From: RPQJ01 sp044226195
GTDB lineage: Bacteria > Pseudomonadota > Gammaproteobacteria > Steroidobacterales > Steroidobacteraceae
Direction of reading: 5' to 3'
DNA: 64,000 bases
Assembly (NCBI GenBank): GCA_044226195.1
Contig: JBGAHO010000021.1
Span: 1 to 64,000 of the forward strand
In this document: positions 43,539-52,246 of the stretch, in pieces
Position numbering within the stretch: the first letter of the stretch is position 1
Layout: every line of letters begins with the position of its first letter
Notes under the pieces: model-generated
What the model saw: the letters and a program-made list of their open reading frames with translations, nothing else
The model's database searches: none
Told to the model about the DNA's origin: nothing
Program-made: the position numbers and the translations under genes

Positions 43539-45149
43539 TTACTTGACGACCGGCGCCTCGTCGAACGTGTGGTACGGGGCCGGCGACGGCACCGTCCACT
43601 CGAGGCTGGTCGTGCGGGCGTCGTCCCACACCACGGCCGAGGCCGGGGCGCCGGAGCGCGCGCACTTCCAGATGATGTAGACGAACAGCAGCTGCGACAG
43701 GCCGAAGCCGAACGCGCCGATCGAGGACACCATGTTCCAGTCGGCGAACTGCGTCGAGTAGTCCGGGATGCGGCGCGGCATGCCGGCGAGGCCGAGGAAG
43801 TGCTGCGGGAAGAACAGCACGTTCACGAAGATCGCCGACGCCCAGAAGTGCAGCTTGGCGAGCGCCATGTCGTACATGTGGCCCGTCCACTTGGGCAGCC
43901 AGTAGTACACGCCCGCCATGATGGCGAACACGGCGCCCGGCACCAGCACGTAGTGGAAGTGCGCCACGATGAAGTAGGTGTCGTGGTACTGGAAGTCGAC
44001 CGGCGCGATGGCCATCATCAGGCCCGAGAAGCCGCCGATCGTGAACAGGAACAGGAAGGCGAGCGCGAACAGCATCGGCGGCTCGAAGCTGAGCGAGCCC
44101 TTCCACATCGTCGCCGTCCAGTTGAACACCTTCACGCCGGTCGGCACCGCGATGAGCATGGTCGAGAGCATGAAGAACATCTCGCCGGCCAGCGGCAGGC
44201 CCACCGTGAACATGTGGTGCGCCCAGACGATGAACGACAGGAAGGCGATCGACGCGGTCGCGTACACCATCGAGTCGTAGCCGAACAGCGGCTTGCGGGA
44301 GAACGTCGGGATGATCTCCGACACGATCCCGAACGCCGGCAGGATCATGATGTAGACCTCGGGGTGCCCGAAGAACCAGAAGATGTGCTGGTAGAGCACC
44401 GGGTCGCCGCCGCCGGCCGCCGCGAAGAACGTGGTGTGGAAGAAGTGGTCGGTGAGCAGCATGGTCACCGCGCCCGCGAACACCGGCATCACCGCGATCA
44501 GCAGGTAGGCCGTGATCAGCCACGTCCACACGAACAGCGGCATCTTCAGCAGCGACATGCCCGGCGCGCGCAGGTTCATGATCGTGACGATGATGTTGAT
44601 CGAGCCCATGATCGACGAGGCGCCCGCGAGGTGGATCGCGAAGATCGCGAGCGGCAGCGCGTCGCCGGTCTGCAGCACCAGCGGCGGGTAGAGCGTCCAG
44701 CCGCCGGCGGGGCCGCCGCCCGGCATGAACAGCGAGAGGATCAGCAGCGAGAACGCCGACACCAGCAGCCAGAAGCTGAAGTTGTTCATGCGCGGCAGCG
44801 CCATGTCGGGCGCGCCGATCTGCAGCGGGATCATCCAGTTCGCGAGGCCGACCGTGGCCGGCATCACCGCGCCGAACACCATGATCAGCGCGTGCACGGT
44901 GGTCATGGTGTTGAAGAAGCCCGGATCGACCAGCTGCATGCCCGGCATGAACAGCTCGGCGCGGATCACCAGCGCCATCGAGCCGCCGACCAGGAACATG
45001 ATCAGGCTGAACACCAGGTACATCGTGCCGATGTCCTTGTGGTTGGTCGTCGTCAGCCAGCGCGTGATTCCCTTCGCCGGCCCGTGGTCGTCGTGCCCCG
45101 CCGTGTGCGAGTGCGCGGCGGCGTGGTCGTGGGTGTGCGTCGAGCTCAT
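43539..45149 (-). CDS. ctaD: Cytochrome c oxidase subunit I (aa3 type)
   Basis: 536-residue catalytic subunit with 12 helices holding heme a and the heme a3-CuB centre. Signatures: the His-Tyr region FWFFGHPEVYIMILPAFGI with W/GHPEVY, the CuB pair in AHHMFTVGLP (HH), PVGVKVFNW-type KVFNWTATMW, and HDTYFIVAHFHYVL with the heme ligands. The acidic D-channel end is intact (E in HPEVY). The N-terminus is His-rich (HTHDHAAAHSHTAGH). It is 7 bases after ctaC. Confidence 0.97.
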   Translation of the reverse strand: MSSTHTHDHAAAHSHTAGHDDHGPAKGITRWLTTTNHKDIGTMYLVFSLIMFLVGGSMALVIRAELFMPGMQLVDPGFFNTMTTVHALIMVFGAVMPATVGLANWMIPLQIGAPDMALPRMNNFSFWLLVSAFSLLILSLFMPGGGPAGGWTLYPPLVLQTGDALPLAIFAIHLAGASSIMGSINIIVTIMNLRAPGMSLLKMPLFVWTWLITAYLLIAVMPVFAGAVTMLLTDHFFHTTFFAAAGGGDPVLYQHIFWFFGHPEVYIMILPAFGIVSEIIPTFSRKPLFGYDSMVYATASIAFLSFIVWAHHMFTVGLPLAGEMFFMLSTMLIAVPTGVKVFNWTATMWKGSLSFEPPMLFALAFLFLFTIGGFSGLMMAIAPVDFQYHDTYFIVAHFHYVLVPGAVFAIMAGVYYWLPKWTGHMYDMALAKLHFWASAIFVNVLFFPQHFLGLAGMPRRIPDYSTQFADWNMVSSIGAFGFGLSQLLFVYIIWKCARSGAPASAVVWDDARTTSLEWTVPSPAPYHTFDEAPVVK

Positions 45150-45156
45150 CGTTCGA

Positions 45157-46047
45157 TTACTCCGCGTTCGCGACCCGCAGGGTCGACTCGGTGTTCTGGA
45201 CGGGGGCGGTCAGCTGCGCAGCCTGCGCGGCAGCCGGGGCGGCCGCCTGGCGCGCGGCCTTCTGGTCCGCGAGCCACCTGTCGTACTCGGCCTGCGACTT
45301 CACCTCCACGACGATCGGCATGAAGCCGTGGTCGCGGCCGCACAGCTCGACGCACTGGCCGCGGAAGGTGCCTTCCTTCGTCGCCGTGAACCACAGCTCG
45401 TTGATGTAGCCCGGGATCGCGTCCTTCTTGATCGCGAAGTCCGGCACCCACCAGGCGTGGATGACGTCGGCGGAGGTGACCAGCACGCGCACCTTCTTGC
45501 CGACCGGCACGACCACCGGGTTGTCGACGTCGAGCAGGTAGTGATCGACCTTGGCCGGGTCGATGCCGGAGTCCAGCTGGCGGGCCTCGTTGCTCTTCTC
45601 GGCGAGCGTGGAGAAGAACGAGACGCCCTGGTCGACGTACTCGTACTGCCACTTCCACTGGTAACCGGTCACCTTGATGGTGAGGTCGGAGTTGCGCGTG
45701 TCGTCGATGGCGACCAGCGTCTTCGCGGCCGGCACTGCCATGAGCACGAGGATCACCACCGGGATGACCGTCCAGACGATCTCGGCCGTCGTGCTGTGGT
45801 CGAACGTCGCGGGCACGGCGCCCTTCGACTTCCGGAAGGTGGCGATCGAGTAGATCATCACGCCGAACACCGCGACCGCGATCGCCACGCAGACCCACAG
45901 GATCATCGTGTGCAGGCGGTAGATCTCCTCGCTGAGCGGCGTGACGCCGACGCGCAGGTTGAGGTCGGACCAGGCCGCGAAGGCCGGGCTGGCCGCGAAG
46001 GCCGTCAGTGCCGCAGCCGCCGCGAGCGCGCGCTTCACCATCTTCAT
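45157..46047 (-). CDS. ctaC: Cytochrome c oxidase subunit II
   Basis: Accepts electrons from cytochrome c through the dinuclear CuA centre. 296 residues from ATG 46047: signal peptide (about 1-27, ending SPAFAAW), two helices, then the periplasmic cupredoxin domain. CuA ligands: VIHAWWVP (His), and GQCVELCGRDHGFMPI (C-x3-C, His, Met). GYQWKWQYEY is the aromatic electron-entry motif. There is no fused cytochrome c; the C-terminus is an Ala/Gln-rich tail. It is first of the oxidase structural genes, after DUF2244. Confidence 0.96.
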   Translation of the reverse strand: MKMVKRALAAAAALTAFAASPAFAAWSDLNLRVGVTPLSEEIYRLHTMILWVCVAIAVAVFGVMIYSIATFRKSKGAVPATFDHSTTAEIVWTVIPVVILVLMAVPAAKTLVAIDDTRNSDLTIKVTGYQWKWQYEYVDQGVSFFSTLAEKSNEARQLDSGIDPAKVDHYLLDVDNPVVVPVGKKVRVLVTSADVIHAWWVPDFAIKKDAIPGYINELWFTATKEGTFRGQCVELCGRDHGFMPIVVEVKSQAEYDRWLADQKAARQAAAPAAAQAAQLTAPVQNTESTLRVANAE

Positions 46048-46117
46048 TGTCGACAGGACTCCCGTGTTGTGTGCCGGCGGCCGCCCTGGGGTGATCGCCG
46101 GTCCCGTGCGGACCCCT

Positions 46118-46627
46118 TCAGGGCCGAAGCGCGGGCGATTCGCTCGTCTTTCCCACCAGCAGGCGGAGGCGCGACGCAAGACTGTGCCGCTCCTCCTCCG
46201 TGAGAAACTGTCCCACTTCGCAGGCGCGGCCGTGCGACTCGATCACGAGCCGGCTCGGATGCTGCGTCCTTTGCGGGCCGCGCAGTGTAACCCTCGCCCA
46301 GTGACGTGGAAATACCATCAGTCTCATTCCATTCCGGACGCAGCGCTCGACGGTAACTGTTTCATCTGCAACGACGATCACCTCGCGGGTGTCGCCGGCC
46401 CGCAGGCTCGCGCGCACTGCCCAGGCCAGCAGCCCGATCTCGAGTCCGGCGAACGGCAGTACCGGCCAGAGTCCGCGCCACGTGAAGTAGAGCGCGACCG
46501 CGAACGTGACCAGCGCGAGGCTGCCGACGAACCAGCGGGCCGTGGCCGGTGTCAGCGCACAGTTCGGCGCGAGCACGATGCGGTGCTCGGGATCGTGCGG
46601 CGGGGGACGGCTGGTGGAAACGACCAT
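46118..46627 (-). CDS. DUF2244 integral membrane protein
   Basis: 169 residues with two adjacent membrane helices (about 33-50 and 56-72) followed by a cytoplasmic beta-rich domain containing RLMVFPRHWARVTLRGP and SHGRACEVGQFLTEEER, the DUF2244 signature. Function unknown; the family is frequently found beside ctaC, as here (70 bases upstream of it). Confidence 0.85.
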   Translation of the reverse strand: MVVSTSRPPPHDPEHRIVLAPNCALTPATARWFVGSLALVTFAVALYFTWRGLWPVLPFAGLEIGLLAWAVRASLRAGDTREVIVVADETVTVERCVRNGMRLMVFPRHWARVTLRGPQRTQHPSRLVIESHGRACEVGQFLTEEERHSLASRLRLLVGKTSESPALRP

Positions 46628-46653
46628 CGCGGGACGGGCCAGGTAAAGACCGC

Positions 46654-46682
46654 AATGTAGCGGGCGCGAGGTCGCCGGACAA
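46654..46682 (-). promoter_or_regulatory. Candidate sigma-70 promoter upstream of DUF2244/cox genes
   Basis: On the minus strand TTGTCC (46677-46682) and TACATT (46654-46659) are spaced by 17 bases, each with four of six consensus matches, 27 bases before the DUF2244 start. It lies in the short gap after bioD. Confidence 0.35.
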
Positions 46683-46703
46683 CGCCGCGGCCGCCTCTCC
46701 TTT

Positions 46704-47453
46704 TTACAATGTCTGACGGTGAACGCCGGCGCAGCGCAGGCCGAGGTCGCGCAGCGCGGACCGCGCCAAATGTCCGGACAGCGCGGCCGGATCGAGGGAC
46801 GCCCCGCCGTGGGCGATGCGCGCGAGCGCCGGGCCGCCCAGCAGGTGCTCGAGGGTGAGCAGGTTGTCCTCGGCGCGCTCGAAGCCCGGGTCCACGTGGT
46901 TGGCGACCCAGCCCAGGAACCGGCAGCGTCCCCCTCGCTCGATGGCCTCGAACGTCAGCCGGGCGTGGTTCAGGCAGCCGAGGGTCAGGCCGACGACCAG
47001 CACCACGCCGAGGCCGAGCTGTTCCGGCAGGTCGCTCAGGAAACCGGACGGGTGCAGCGGCACCCGCCAGCCGCCGGCCCCTTCCACCAGCGCGAGGTCC
47101 GTCCCGGCGGTCGCCTCGCCGTACCAGCGGACGAGGGCTGCGAGTTCGACGGGCTGACCGGCCTCGGCGGCGGCGAGATGCGGGGCAATCGCCGGCTCGA
47201 AGCACCAGGGATTCACGCGCGCATACGGCAGTGCGACCGACGCGGCCGCCTGCAGCGCGAGCGCGTCGTCGTTGCGCCACTGGCCGGTCGCGTCGCGGGC
47301 GGCCCCGCTGGCCACCGGCTTGAGCGCTGCCACCCTCAGGCCGGCCGTCCCGAGGGCACGCGCCCAGGCCGCCGTCACCAGTGTCTTGCCGACGCCGGTG
47401 TTCGTGCCGGTCACGAAGATGCCGGGGGTGGGAGGCGTCGATGGATCATTCAT
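46704..47453 (-). CDS. bioD: Dethiobiotin synthetase
   Basis: Closes the ureido ring of dethiobiotin from DAPA, CO2 and ATP. 249 residues from ATG 47453 (a GTG nine bases upstream is possible). Walker A-like GTNTGVGKTLV (16-26), the conserved LKPVASGA (K39-type lysine), VEGAGGWRVPL and GLTLGCLNHA are BioD features. It is last in the bioB-F-H-C-D series, separated from bioC by a 61-base AT-rich gap, unlike the tightly overlapping genes before it. Confidence 0.95.
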   Translation of the reverse strand: MNDPSTPPTPGIFVTGTNTGVGKTLVTAAWARALGTAGLRVAALKPVASGAARDATGQWRNDDALALQAAASVALPYARVNPWCFEPAIAPHLAAAEAGQPVELAALVRWYGEATAGTDLALVEGAGGWRVPLHPSGFLSDLPEQLGLGVVLVVGLTLGCLNHARLTFEAIERGGRCRFLGWVANHVDPGFERAEDNLLTLEHLLGGPALARIAHGGASLDPAALSGHLARSALRDLGLRCAGVHRQTL

Positions 47454-47496
47454 TGGAAACACATATTAATGAGTGCGAACAACCGCCAGCAGCGTG

Positions 47497-47513
47497 ATTA
47501 TCAACATTATCAA
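47497..47513. repeat. Tandem 8-bp repeat in the bioC-bioD gap
   Basis: ATTATCAA occurs at 47497-47504 and 47506-47513 (9-base period), followed by ATCAAAT. It lies in a 61-base AT-rich spacer in an otherwise GC-rich operon. Confidence 0.5.
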
Positions 47514-47514
47514 A

Positions 47515-48405
47515 TCAAATAGAGCGGTCCCGTCGGCCGATGCTGCCAATCGGCACGCGGACTTCGCCCGAACCGGACGACCGCGCCCGGGCCGGCCCGA
47601 CCGGTCCCCAGGCCTGGCCGAACACGACCTCGTAGGTGGCTGGCAGCGCGCCATCCGCGCGCCGCTCCGTTTCGTACGCGGCGAGCATGCGCGCCAGCGT
47701 CTGCTTGCCCGTGAGGCCCTTCGGCCGGTCGGTCGCGGCGCTGTGGGCCCCGATCGCCTTCAGGTCCCGCATGAGCCCGCGCACCTCGCCGTAGGTGAGC
47801 GTGTAGCGCTCCACGTCCATCACCGGTTCCGCGAGACCGGCGCGCACGAGGGCGTCGCCGAGGTCGTGCATGTCGAGGAACGTGTTCACGTGCGGGCGGG
47901 CCGGGTCGGCGGCCGCCCACGCCCGGCGCAGCTCGACGAGCGTGTCCGGCCCGAGGGTCGTGAACGTCAGCAGCCCACCTGGCCGCAGCACGCGCCGGCA
48001 CTCGCGCAGCACGGCGTCCGGGTCGGGACACCATTGCAGCATCAGGCTGCTGAACAGCAGGTCGACGCTGGCGTCGCGCAAAGGCAGCGCCGCGGCATCG
48101 GCTCCGAGCCGGTCGAAGCGACGCAGCAGTGCCTGGCGACGACCGGCTTCCCGGAGCATGCCGGGCGCGAGGTCGGCGGCGATCACCCGGGCGCGCCGGT
48201 AGCGACGCCGCAGGGCCTGCGTGGCGTGTCCGGTGCCGGCCCCGAGGTCCAGCACCACCGCCGGCTCGAGGCGGACGAGGTCGAGACGCTCGAGCAGTTC
48301 GCCGCGCACGCGCGCCTGCAGCACCGCGGCCGCGTCGTAGGTGGCCGCCGCCCGGCTGAAGGACGCCCGCACCGCGCCCCGGTCGATGTCGAGCCGGTCA
48401 CTCAT
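47515..48405 (-). CDS. bioC: Malonyl-[acyl-carrier protein] O-methyltransferase
   Basis: Methylates malonyl-ACP with SAM so that fatty-acid synthesis can build pimeloyl-ACP methyl ester. 296 residues. The SAM motif I is VVLDLGAGTGHATQALRRRY (about 49-68), with DLAPGMLREA (acidic loop) and LLFSSLMLQWCPD further on. The N-terminal FSRAAATYDAAAVLQ is typical of BioC. It overlaps bioH by 8 bases. The extreme C-terminus extends to the AT-rich spacer. Confidence 0.93.
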   Translation of the reverse strand: MSDRLDIDRGAVRASFSRAAATYDAAAVLQARVRGELLERLDLVRLEPAVVLDLGAGTGHATQALRRRYRRARVIAADLAPGMLREAGRRQALLRRFDRLGADAAALPLRDASVDLLFSSLMLQWCPDPDAVLRECRRVLRPGGLLTFTTLGPDTLVELRRAWAAADPARPHVNTFLDMHDLGDALVRAGLAEPVMDVERYTLTYGEVRGLMRDLKAIGAHSAATDRPKGLTGKQTLARMLAAYETERRADGALPATYEVVFGQAWGPVGPARARSSGSGEVRVPIGSIGRRDRSI

Positions 48406-49195
48406 CGAGGCTTCCCGCGGCCGCGGCGCGCGCGAGGAACGGCAGCAACTCCCGCAGGACCTCGGCCGGATGCGACAGGAACGGCGCGTGGCCCGCGCGT
48501 GCGATGCACTGGAAGCGCGCGGAGGGCAGCCGCGCGGCGAGCTCGCGACCCGCCGTGGGTGGCGTCAGTCGATCGTGCTCGCCGGCGATCACCAGCGCCG
48601 GACAGGCGACGTGGGGCAGGGCATCGCGCAGATCCACCGCCCGCAGGATGTCGAGGCCGGCCGCGAGGGCACGCGCATCCGGTTCGCCGTGCGACGCAAG
48701 CTGCTGTCGCAGCGTGCGCAGCGCCTGCGTGGCGTGCTCGTCGCCCAGCGTCTGCAGCGCGAGGAAGTTGCGCACCGTGCCGCGATAGTCGTCGGCGAGG
48801 CCGCGCGCGAAACCGTCGAGCACTTCGCTGCGCGTCCCGTGCTCCCAGTCTTCGCTCGCCACGAAGCGCGGCGTCGTCGCCACGAGGACGAGCGCGCGCA
48901 CGTGTCGTGCGTGGCGTCGCGCGAGCTCGAGCGCCACCATGCCGCCCAGCGACCAGCCGAGCACGACCGCGCCCGTCGGCACGGCCGGCAGGACCGCGCG
49001 CGCGAGGCCGGCCACGTCGGTGATGTCGTTCGACCAGCGGCTGCGGCCGTGGCCCGGCAGGTCGACGACGTGCAGGCGCGCGTGCTCGGCCAGCGTGTCG
49101 ACCCACGGTCCCCACATGCCGCCGTGCAGCGCCCAGCCGTGCAGCAGCACGAGGTCGGGTCCGTCGCCGAGTTGCTCGACGTGCACCGCGTTCAT
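48398..49195 (-). CDS. bioH: Pimeloyl-ACP methyl ester carboxylesterase
   Basis: Alpha/beta hydrolase that cleaves the pimeloyl-ACP methyl ester and ends chain elongation. 265 residues from ATG 49195. Oxyanion segment LLHGWALHGGMW (18-29), nucleophile elbow G-W-S82-L-G-G, a catalytic Asp in AGEHDRLTPP and His in GHAPFLSHP. The start overlaps the bioF stop as ATGA. Position between bioF and bioC fixes the assignment. Confidence 0.94.
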   Translation of the reverse strand: MNAVHVEQLGDGPDLVLLHGWALHGGMWGPWVDTLAEHARLHVVDLPGHGRSRWSNDITDVAGLARAVLPAVPTGAVVLGWSLGGMVALELARRHARHVRALVLVATTPRFVASEDWEHGTRSEVLDGFARGLADDYRGTVRNFLALQTLGDEHATQALRTLRQQLASHGEPDARALAAGLDILRAVDLRDALPHVACPALVIAGEHDRLTPPTAGRELAARLPSARFQCIARAGHAPFLSHPAEVLRELLPFLARAAAAGSLDE

Positions 49196-50376
49196 GCGTC
49201 GCGGCCTTCGCGCGCCAGGGTTGCGACGGCCTCGATAAGGCGGTCCACGTCCGCGTCGGTGTGCGCCGCCGAGAAGGTCACCCGCAGGCGCGACGTGCCG
49301 CGTGGCACCGTGGGCGGGCGGATGGCCGGCACCCACAGCCCGCGGTCCCACAGGGCACGGCTGGCGGCGAGCGCCTCGGCTTCGCGGCCGAGCAGCAGCG
49401 GCTGGATCGGCGTGGACGACGGCAGGACCTGCAGGCCGAGCCCGCGCGCCGCATCCGCGAAGCGTCGGGCAAGCGCGAGAACCCGCGTGCGTCGCCAGCT
49501 CTCCTCGCACGCAACCTGCAGCGCTGCGCGAGTTGCGGCAGCGACCGCGGGCGGCAGCGCCGTCGTATAGATGTAGGTGCGACCGCGCTGGATGAGCGAC
49601 TCGATGAGCGCCTCCGAGCCGGCCACGAAGGCCCCGAACGTCCCGAGCGCCTTGCCGAGCGTGCACATCAGGACGGGCACGTCGTCGGCCCCGAGTCCGG
49701 CGGCTTCCACGGCGCCGCCCCCCTGCGGTCCGAGCACGCCGAAACCGTGGGCGTCGTCGACGAAGAGGGTGGCGCCCGCGTCACGGCAGGCGGCGGCGAG
49801 CGAAGTGAGCGGTGCGACGTCGCCGTCCATGCTGAACACGCCGTCGGTGACGACCAGCGTGCGACCCGCGCAAGGCACGGCGAGGCGACGACGCAGATCA
49901 TCCACGTCGCCGTGCGCGTAGCGCTCGAAGCCCGCGCCGGACGTGCGGCCGGCATCGAGCAGCGAGGCGTGGTTGAGGCGATCTTCCAGCACGCGGTCGC
50001 CGCGCCCGAGCAGCGCGGATCCCACGGCGAGGTTCGCCATGTAGCCGGTCGAGAACAGCAGCGCGCGCGGACGCCGCGTGAATTCCGCGAGTTCTTCCTC
50101 GAGGGCGTGATGCTCGGCGCAGTGGCCGCTCACGAGATGCGACGCGCCGCTGCCGACGCCCCAGCGCTGCGTCGCTGCGACGCAGGCCGCGACGAGGCGC
50201 GGGTGATCGGCGAGCCCGAGGTAGTCGTTGCCGCAGAACGCCACGACGTCTCGGTCGTCGACGCGCAGTCGCGCCGTGCCCGGGACGCGCGCCTGTACCG
50301 TGCGTCGTCGCCGGTAGCGATCCGCCGCGGTCAGTGCCTCGAGGTCCGCGGCGAGCGTGTCATCGAGCGACGGCAT
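49192..50376 (-). CDS. bioF: 8-amino-7-oxononanoate synthase
   Basis: PLP enzyme joining pimeloyl-ACP and L-alanine. 394 residues. FCGNDYLGLADHPRL (about 49-63), GSGASHLVSGHCAEHHALEE, FVDDAHGFGVLGPQGGG (PLP Asp/His) and the Schiff-base lysine K242 in CTLGKALGTFG are characteristic. It overlaps the end of bioB by 17 bases and bioH by four bases, so all three are translated in series. Confidence 0.95.
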   Translation of the reverse strand: MPSLDDTLAADLEALTAADRYRRRRTVQARVPGTARLRVDDRDVVAFCGNDYLGLADHPRLVAACVAATQRWGVGSGASHLVSGHCAEHHALEEELAEFTRRPRALLFSTGYMANLAVGSALLGRGDRVLEDRLNHASLLDAGRTSGAGFERYAHGDVDDLRRRLAVPCAGRTLVVTDGVFSMDGDVAPLTSLAAACRDAGATLFVDDAHGFGVLGPQGGGAVEAAGLGADDVPVLMCTLGKALGTFGAFVAGSEALIESLIQRGRTYIYTTALPPAVAAATRAALQVACEESWRRTRVLALARRFADAARGLGLQVLPSSTPIQPLLLGREAEALAASRALWDRGLWVPAIRPPTVPRGTSRLRVTFSAAHTDADVDRLIEAVATLAREGRDA

Positions 50377-51343
50377 TTTCCGGCGTGAGGCCGAGGCGCG
50401 CGAACAGCGCCAGGTCGTGCGACTCGCCCGGGTTGGGCGTCGTGAGCAGCTTCTCGCCGTAGAAAATGGAATTGGCGCCGGCGAGGAAGCACAGCGCCTG
50501 CACCGGGTCGCTCATGCCGGTGCGGCCGGCGGACAGCCGGACGTACGACTTCGGCATCAGCAGGCGCGCCGTCGCGATCGCACGCACCAGCTCGAGCGGG
50601 TCGAGCGGCGGCAGGCCGTGCAGCGGCGTGCCCTCGACCTGCACCAGCTGGTTGATCGGCACGCTCTCGGGATGCTGCGGCAGCGTCGCGAGCGTGTGCA
50701 GCAGCGCGACGCGGTCCTGCGGCGACTCGCCCATGCCGAGGATGCCGCCGCAGCAGACGTTGAGGCCGGCGTCACGCACGGCCTGCAGCGTGTCGAGCCG
50801 GTCCTGGTAGGTCCGCGTCGTGATGATCTCGCCGTAGAACTTCGCGGACGTGTCGAGATTGTGGTTGTAGTAGTCGAGGCCCGCTTCCTTCAGCTCCGTC
50901 GCCTGCTGCGGCGTGAGCATGCCGAGCGTGGCGCAGGTCTCGAGTCCGAGCGCGCGCACCTCGCCGACCATCGCCTTGATCTTCGCGAGCTGGTTCGGCT
51001 TCGGGTTGCGGTACGCGGCGCCCATGCAGAAGCGCGTCGCCCCGTTCGCCTTCGCCGCGCGTGCCCGCTCGACGACCTCGCAGATCTCCATCAGCTCCTC
51101 GCGCTCGAGGCCGGTGTCGTAGCGCACGCTCTGCGGGCAGTACGCGCAGTCCTCCGGGCAGGCGCCGGTCTTGATCGAGATCAGCGTGCTGACCTGCACC
51201 TTGTTCGGGTCGAAGTTCGCCCGGTGCACGCGCTGCGCGTGGAACAGCAGGTCGTTGAAGGGCAGTTCGAAGACGGCGCGCGCCTCCTCGGGGGTCCAGT
51301 CGTTGCGGACGTCGCCGAGGCGATTCGGGTCGAGGAGCGTCAT
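50360..51343 (-). CDS. bioB: Biotin synthase
   Basis: Radical-SAM enzyme inserting sulfur into dethiobiotin. 327 residues from ATG 51343. The 4Fe-4S SAM cluster ligands are C62-x3-C66-x2-C69 in GACPEDCAYCPQS. Further signatures are YNHNLDTSAKFY, GLNVCCGGILGMGE and PVQALCFLAGANSIFYGEKL. It is first of the bio operon and divergent from comF, with a BirA-like operator in between. Confidence 0.97.
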   Translation of the reverse strand: MTLLDPNRLGDVRNDWTPEEARAVFELPFNDLLFHAQRVHRANFDPNKVQVSTLISIKTGACPEDCAYCPQSVRYDTGLEREELMEICEVVERARAAKANGATRFCMGAAYRNPKPNQLAKIKAMVGEVRALGLETCATLGMLTPQQATELKEAGLDYYNHNLDTSAKFYGEIITTRTYQDRLDTLQAVRDAGLNVCCGGILGMGESPQDRVALLHTLATLPQHPESVPINQLVQVEGTPLHGLPPLDPLELVRAIATARLLMPKSYVRLSAGRTGMSDPVQALCFLAGANSIFYGEKLLTTPNPGESHDLALFARLGLTPENAVAR

Positions 51344-51465
51344 GTCGGGTGTCCGGCGGGGCGCGGAACCGGCGGTTCGCGCGCGAAATGGCCCGTGCAA
51401 CGGGGCGGATCGCCGCGGATGCTGGCCACGGCGGCGGCCGGCAGTTTCCGGTCCCGATTCCCCCC

Positions 51466-51498
51466 TTGTCAACCGAGCATGGCCAATCCAGTTGACAG
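51466..51498. promoter_or_regulatory. BirA-like operator (biotin repressor)
   Basis: TTGTCAACC (51466-51474) and AGTTGACAG (51490-51498) are imperfect inverted half-sites 15 bases apart. The left half matches the E. coli BirA half-site TTGTAAACC at eight of nine positions; the right half matches less well. A perfect -35 TTGACA toward bioB lies in the left half (51467-51472, minus strand), although its -10 is weak. The right half extends into comF, overlapping its start codon. Confidence 0.5.
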
Positions 51499-52246
51499 TG
51501 TCCTCGACCGCCTCGCGGGCTGGCTGCTGCCCCCGCGCTGCGTGCTTTGCGGGGCCCCGGGGCAGCGCCCGGTCCTCGACTTGTGCGCCGACTGCGAGGC
51601 GGACCTCCCGCGGCAGGGCTCCGCCTGCCCCCGCTGCGCGCTCGCACTGCCGGCCGGCTCGCCCGTCGGGGAATGCGCCGAGTGTCGCGCCGACCCGCCG
51701 CCCTGGGATCGCTGCCTCGCACCGTGGCAGTACGACTTTCCGCTGGCCGGCCTGGTGCAGGAACTGAAGTACGCCGGGCGGCTCCCGGTCGCGCGCGTCC
51801 TCGGGACGCTGCTCGCACGTCGGGCGGTGGCGGCGGACCTGCACCGCGACGTGGACCTGCTGCTGCCGGTACCGCTGCATCCCGCGAAGCTGGTCGAGCG
51901 CGGCTTCAACCAGTCGATCGAGATCGCGCACTGGCTGGCCCGCGGCACGCAGCGGGCGCTCGCCGAGCGCGGTCTGCGACGCACGCGCGAGACCCGGCCG
52001 CAGGTCGGCCTCGACCTGCACGAACGGGCCGCGAACCTGCGCGAGGCATTCGACGTGACCGCCGACGTCGCCGGTCGGCGCGTGGCCATCGTCGACGACG
52101 TCATGACCACCGGCAGCACCGTGCGCGAGATCGCCCGGGCGCTGCGTCTCCACCGGGTCGCCCGCGTCGACGTGTGGTGCGTGGCGCGGGCCCAGCGGGT
52201 TGCAGGTACACTCGGCGCCAGCCAGGAGGAGCGCGCCGACGCATGA
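51479..52246 (+). CDS. comF: ComF family phosphoribosyltransferase-like protein
   Basis: 255 residues with an N-terminal Cys-rich zinc-finger region (PPRCVLCG, LCADCEADLP, CPRCALAL, CAECRADPP, about 19-75). A type I PRTase domain follows: LKYAGRLPVARVLG, LLPVPLHPAKLVERGFNQS, and the PRPP loop VAIVDDVMTTGSTV (about 198-211). ComF is needed for uptake of single-stranded DNA in natural competence. The ATG at 51479 has no clear Shine-Dalgarno. The stop overlaps nhaA as ATGA. Confidence 0.92.
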   Translation: MANPVDSVLDRLAGWLLPPRCVLCGAPGQRPVLDLCADCEADLPRQGSACPRCALALPAGSPVGECAECRADPPPWDRCLAPWQYDFPLAGLVQELKYAGRLPVARVLGTLLARRAVAADLHRDVDLLLPVPLHPAKLVERGFNQSIEIAHWLARGTQRALAERGLRRTRETRPQVGLDLHERAANLREAFDVTADVAGRRVAIVDDVMTTGSTVREIARALRLHRVARVDVWCVARAQRVAGTLGASQEERADA

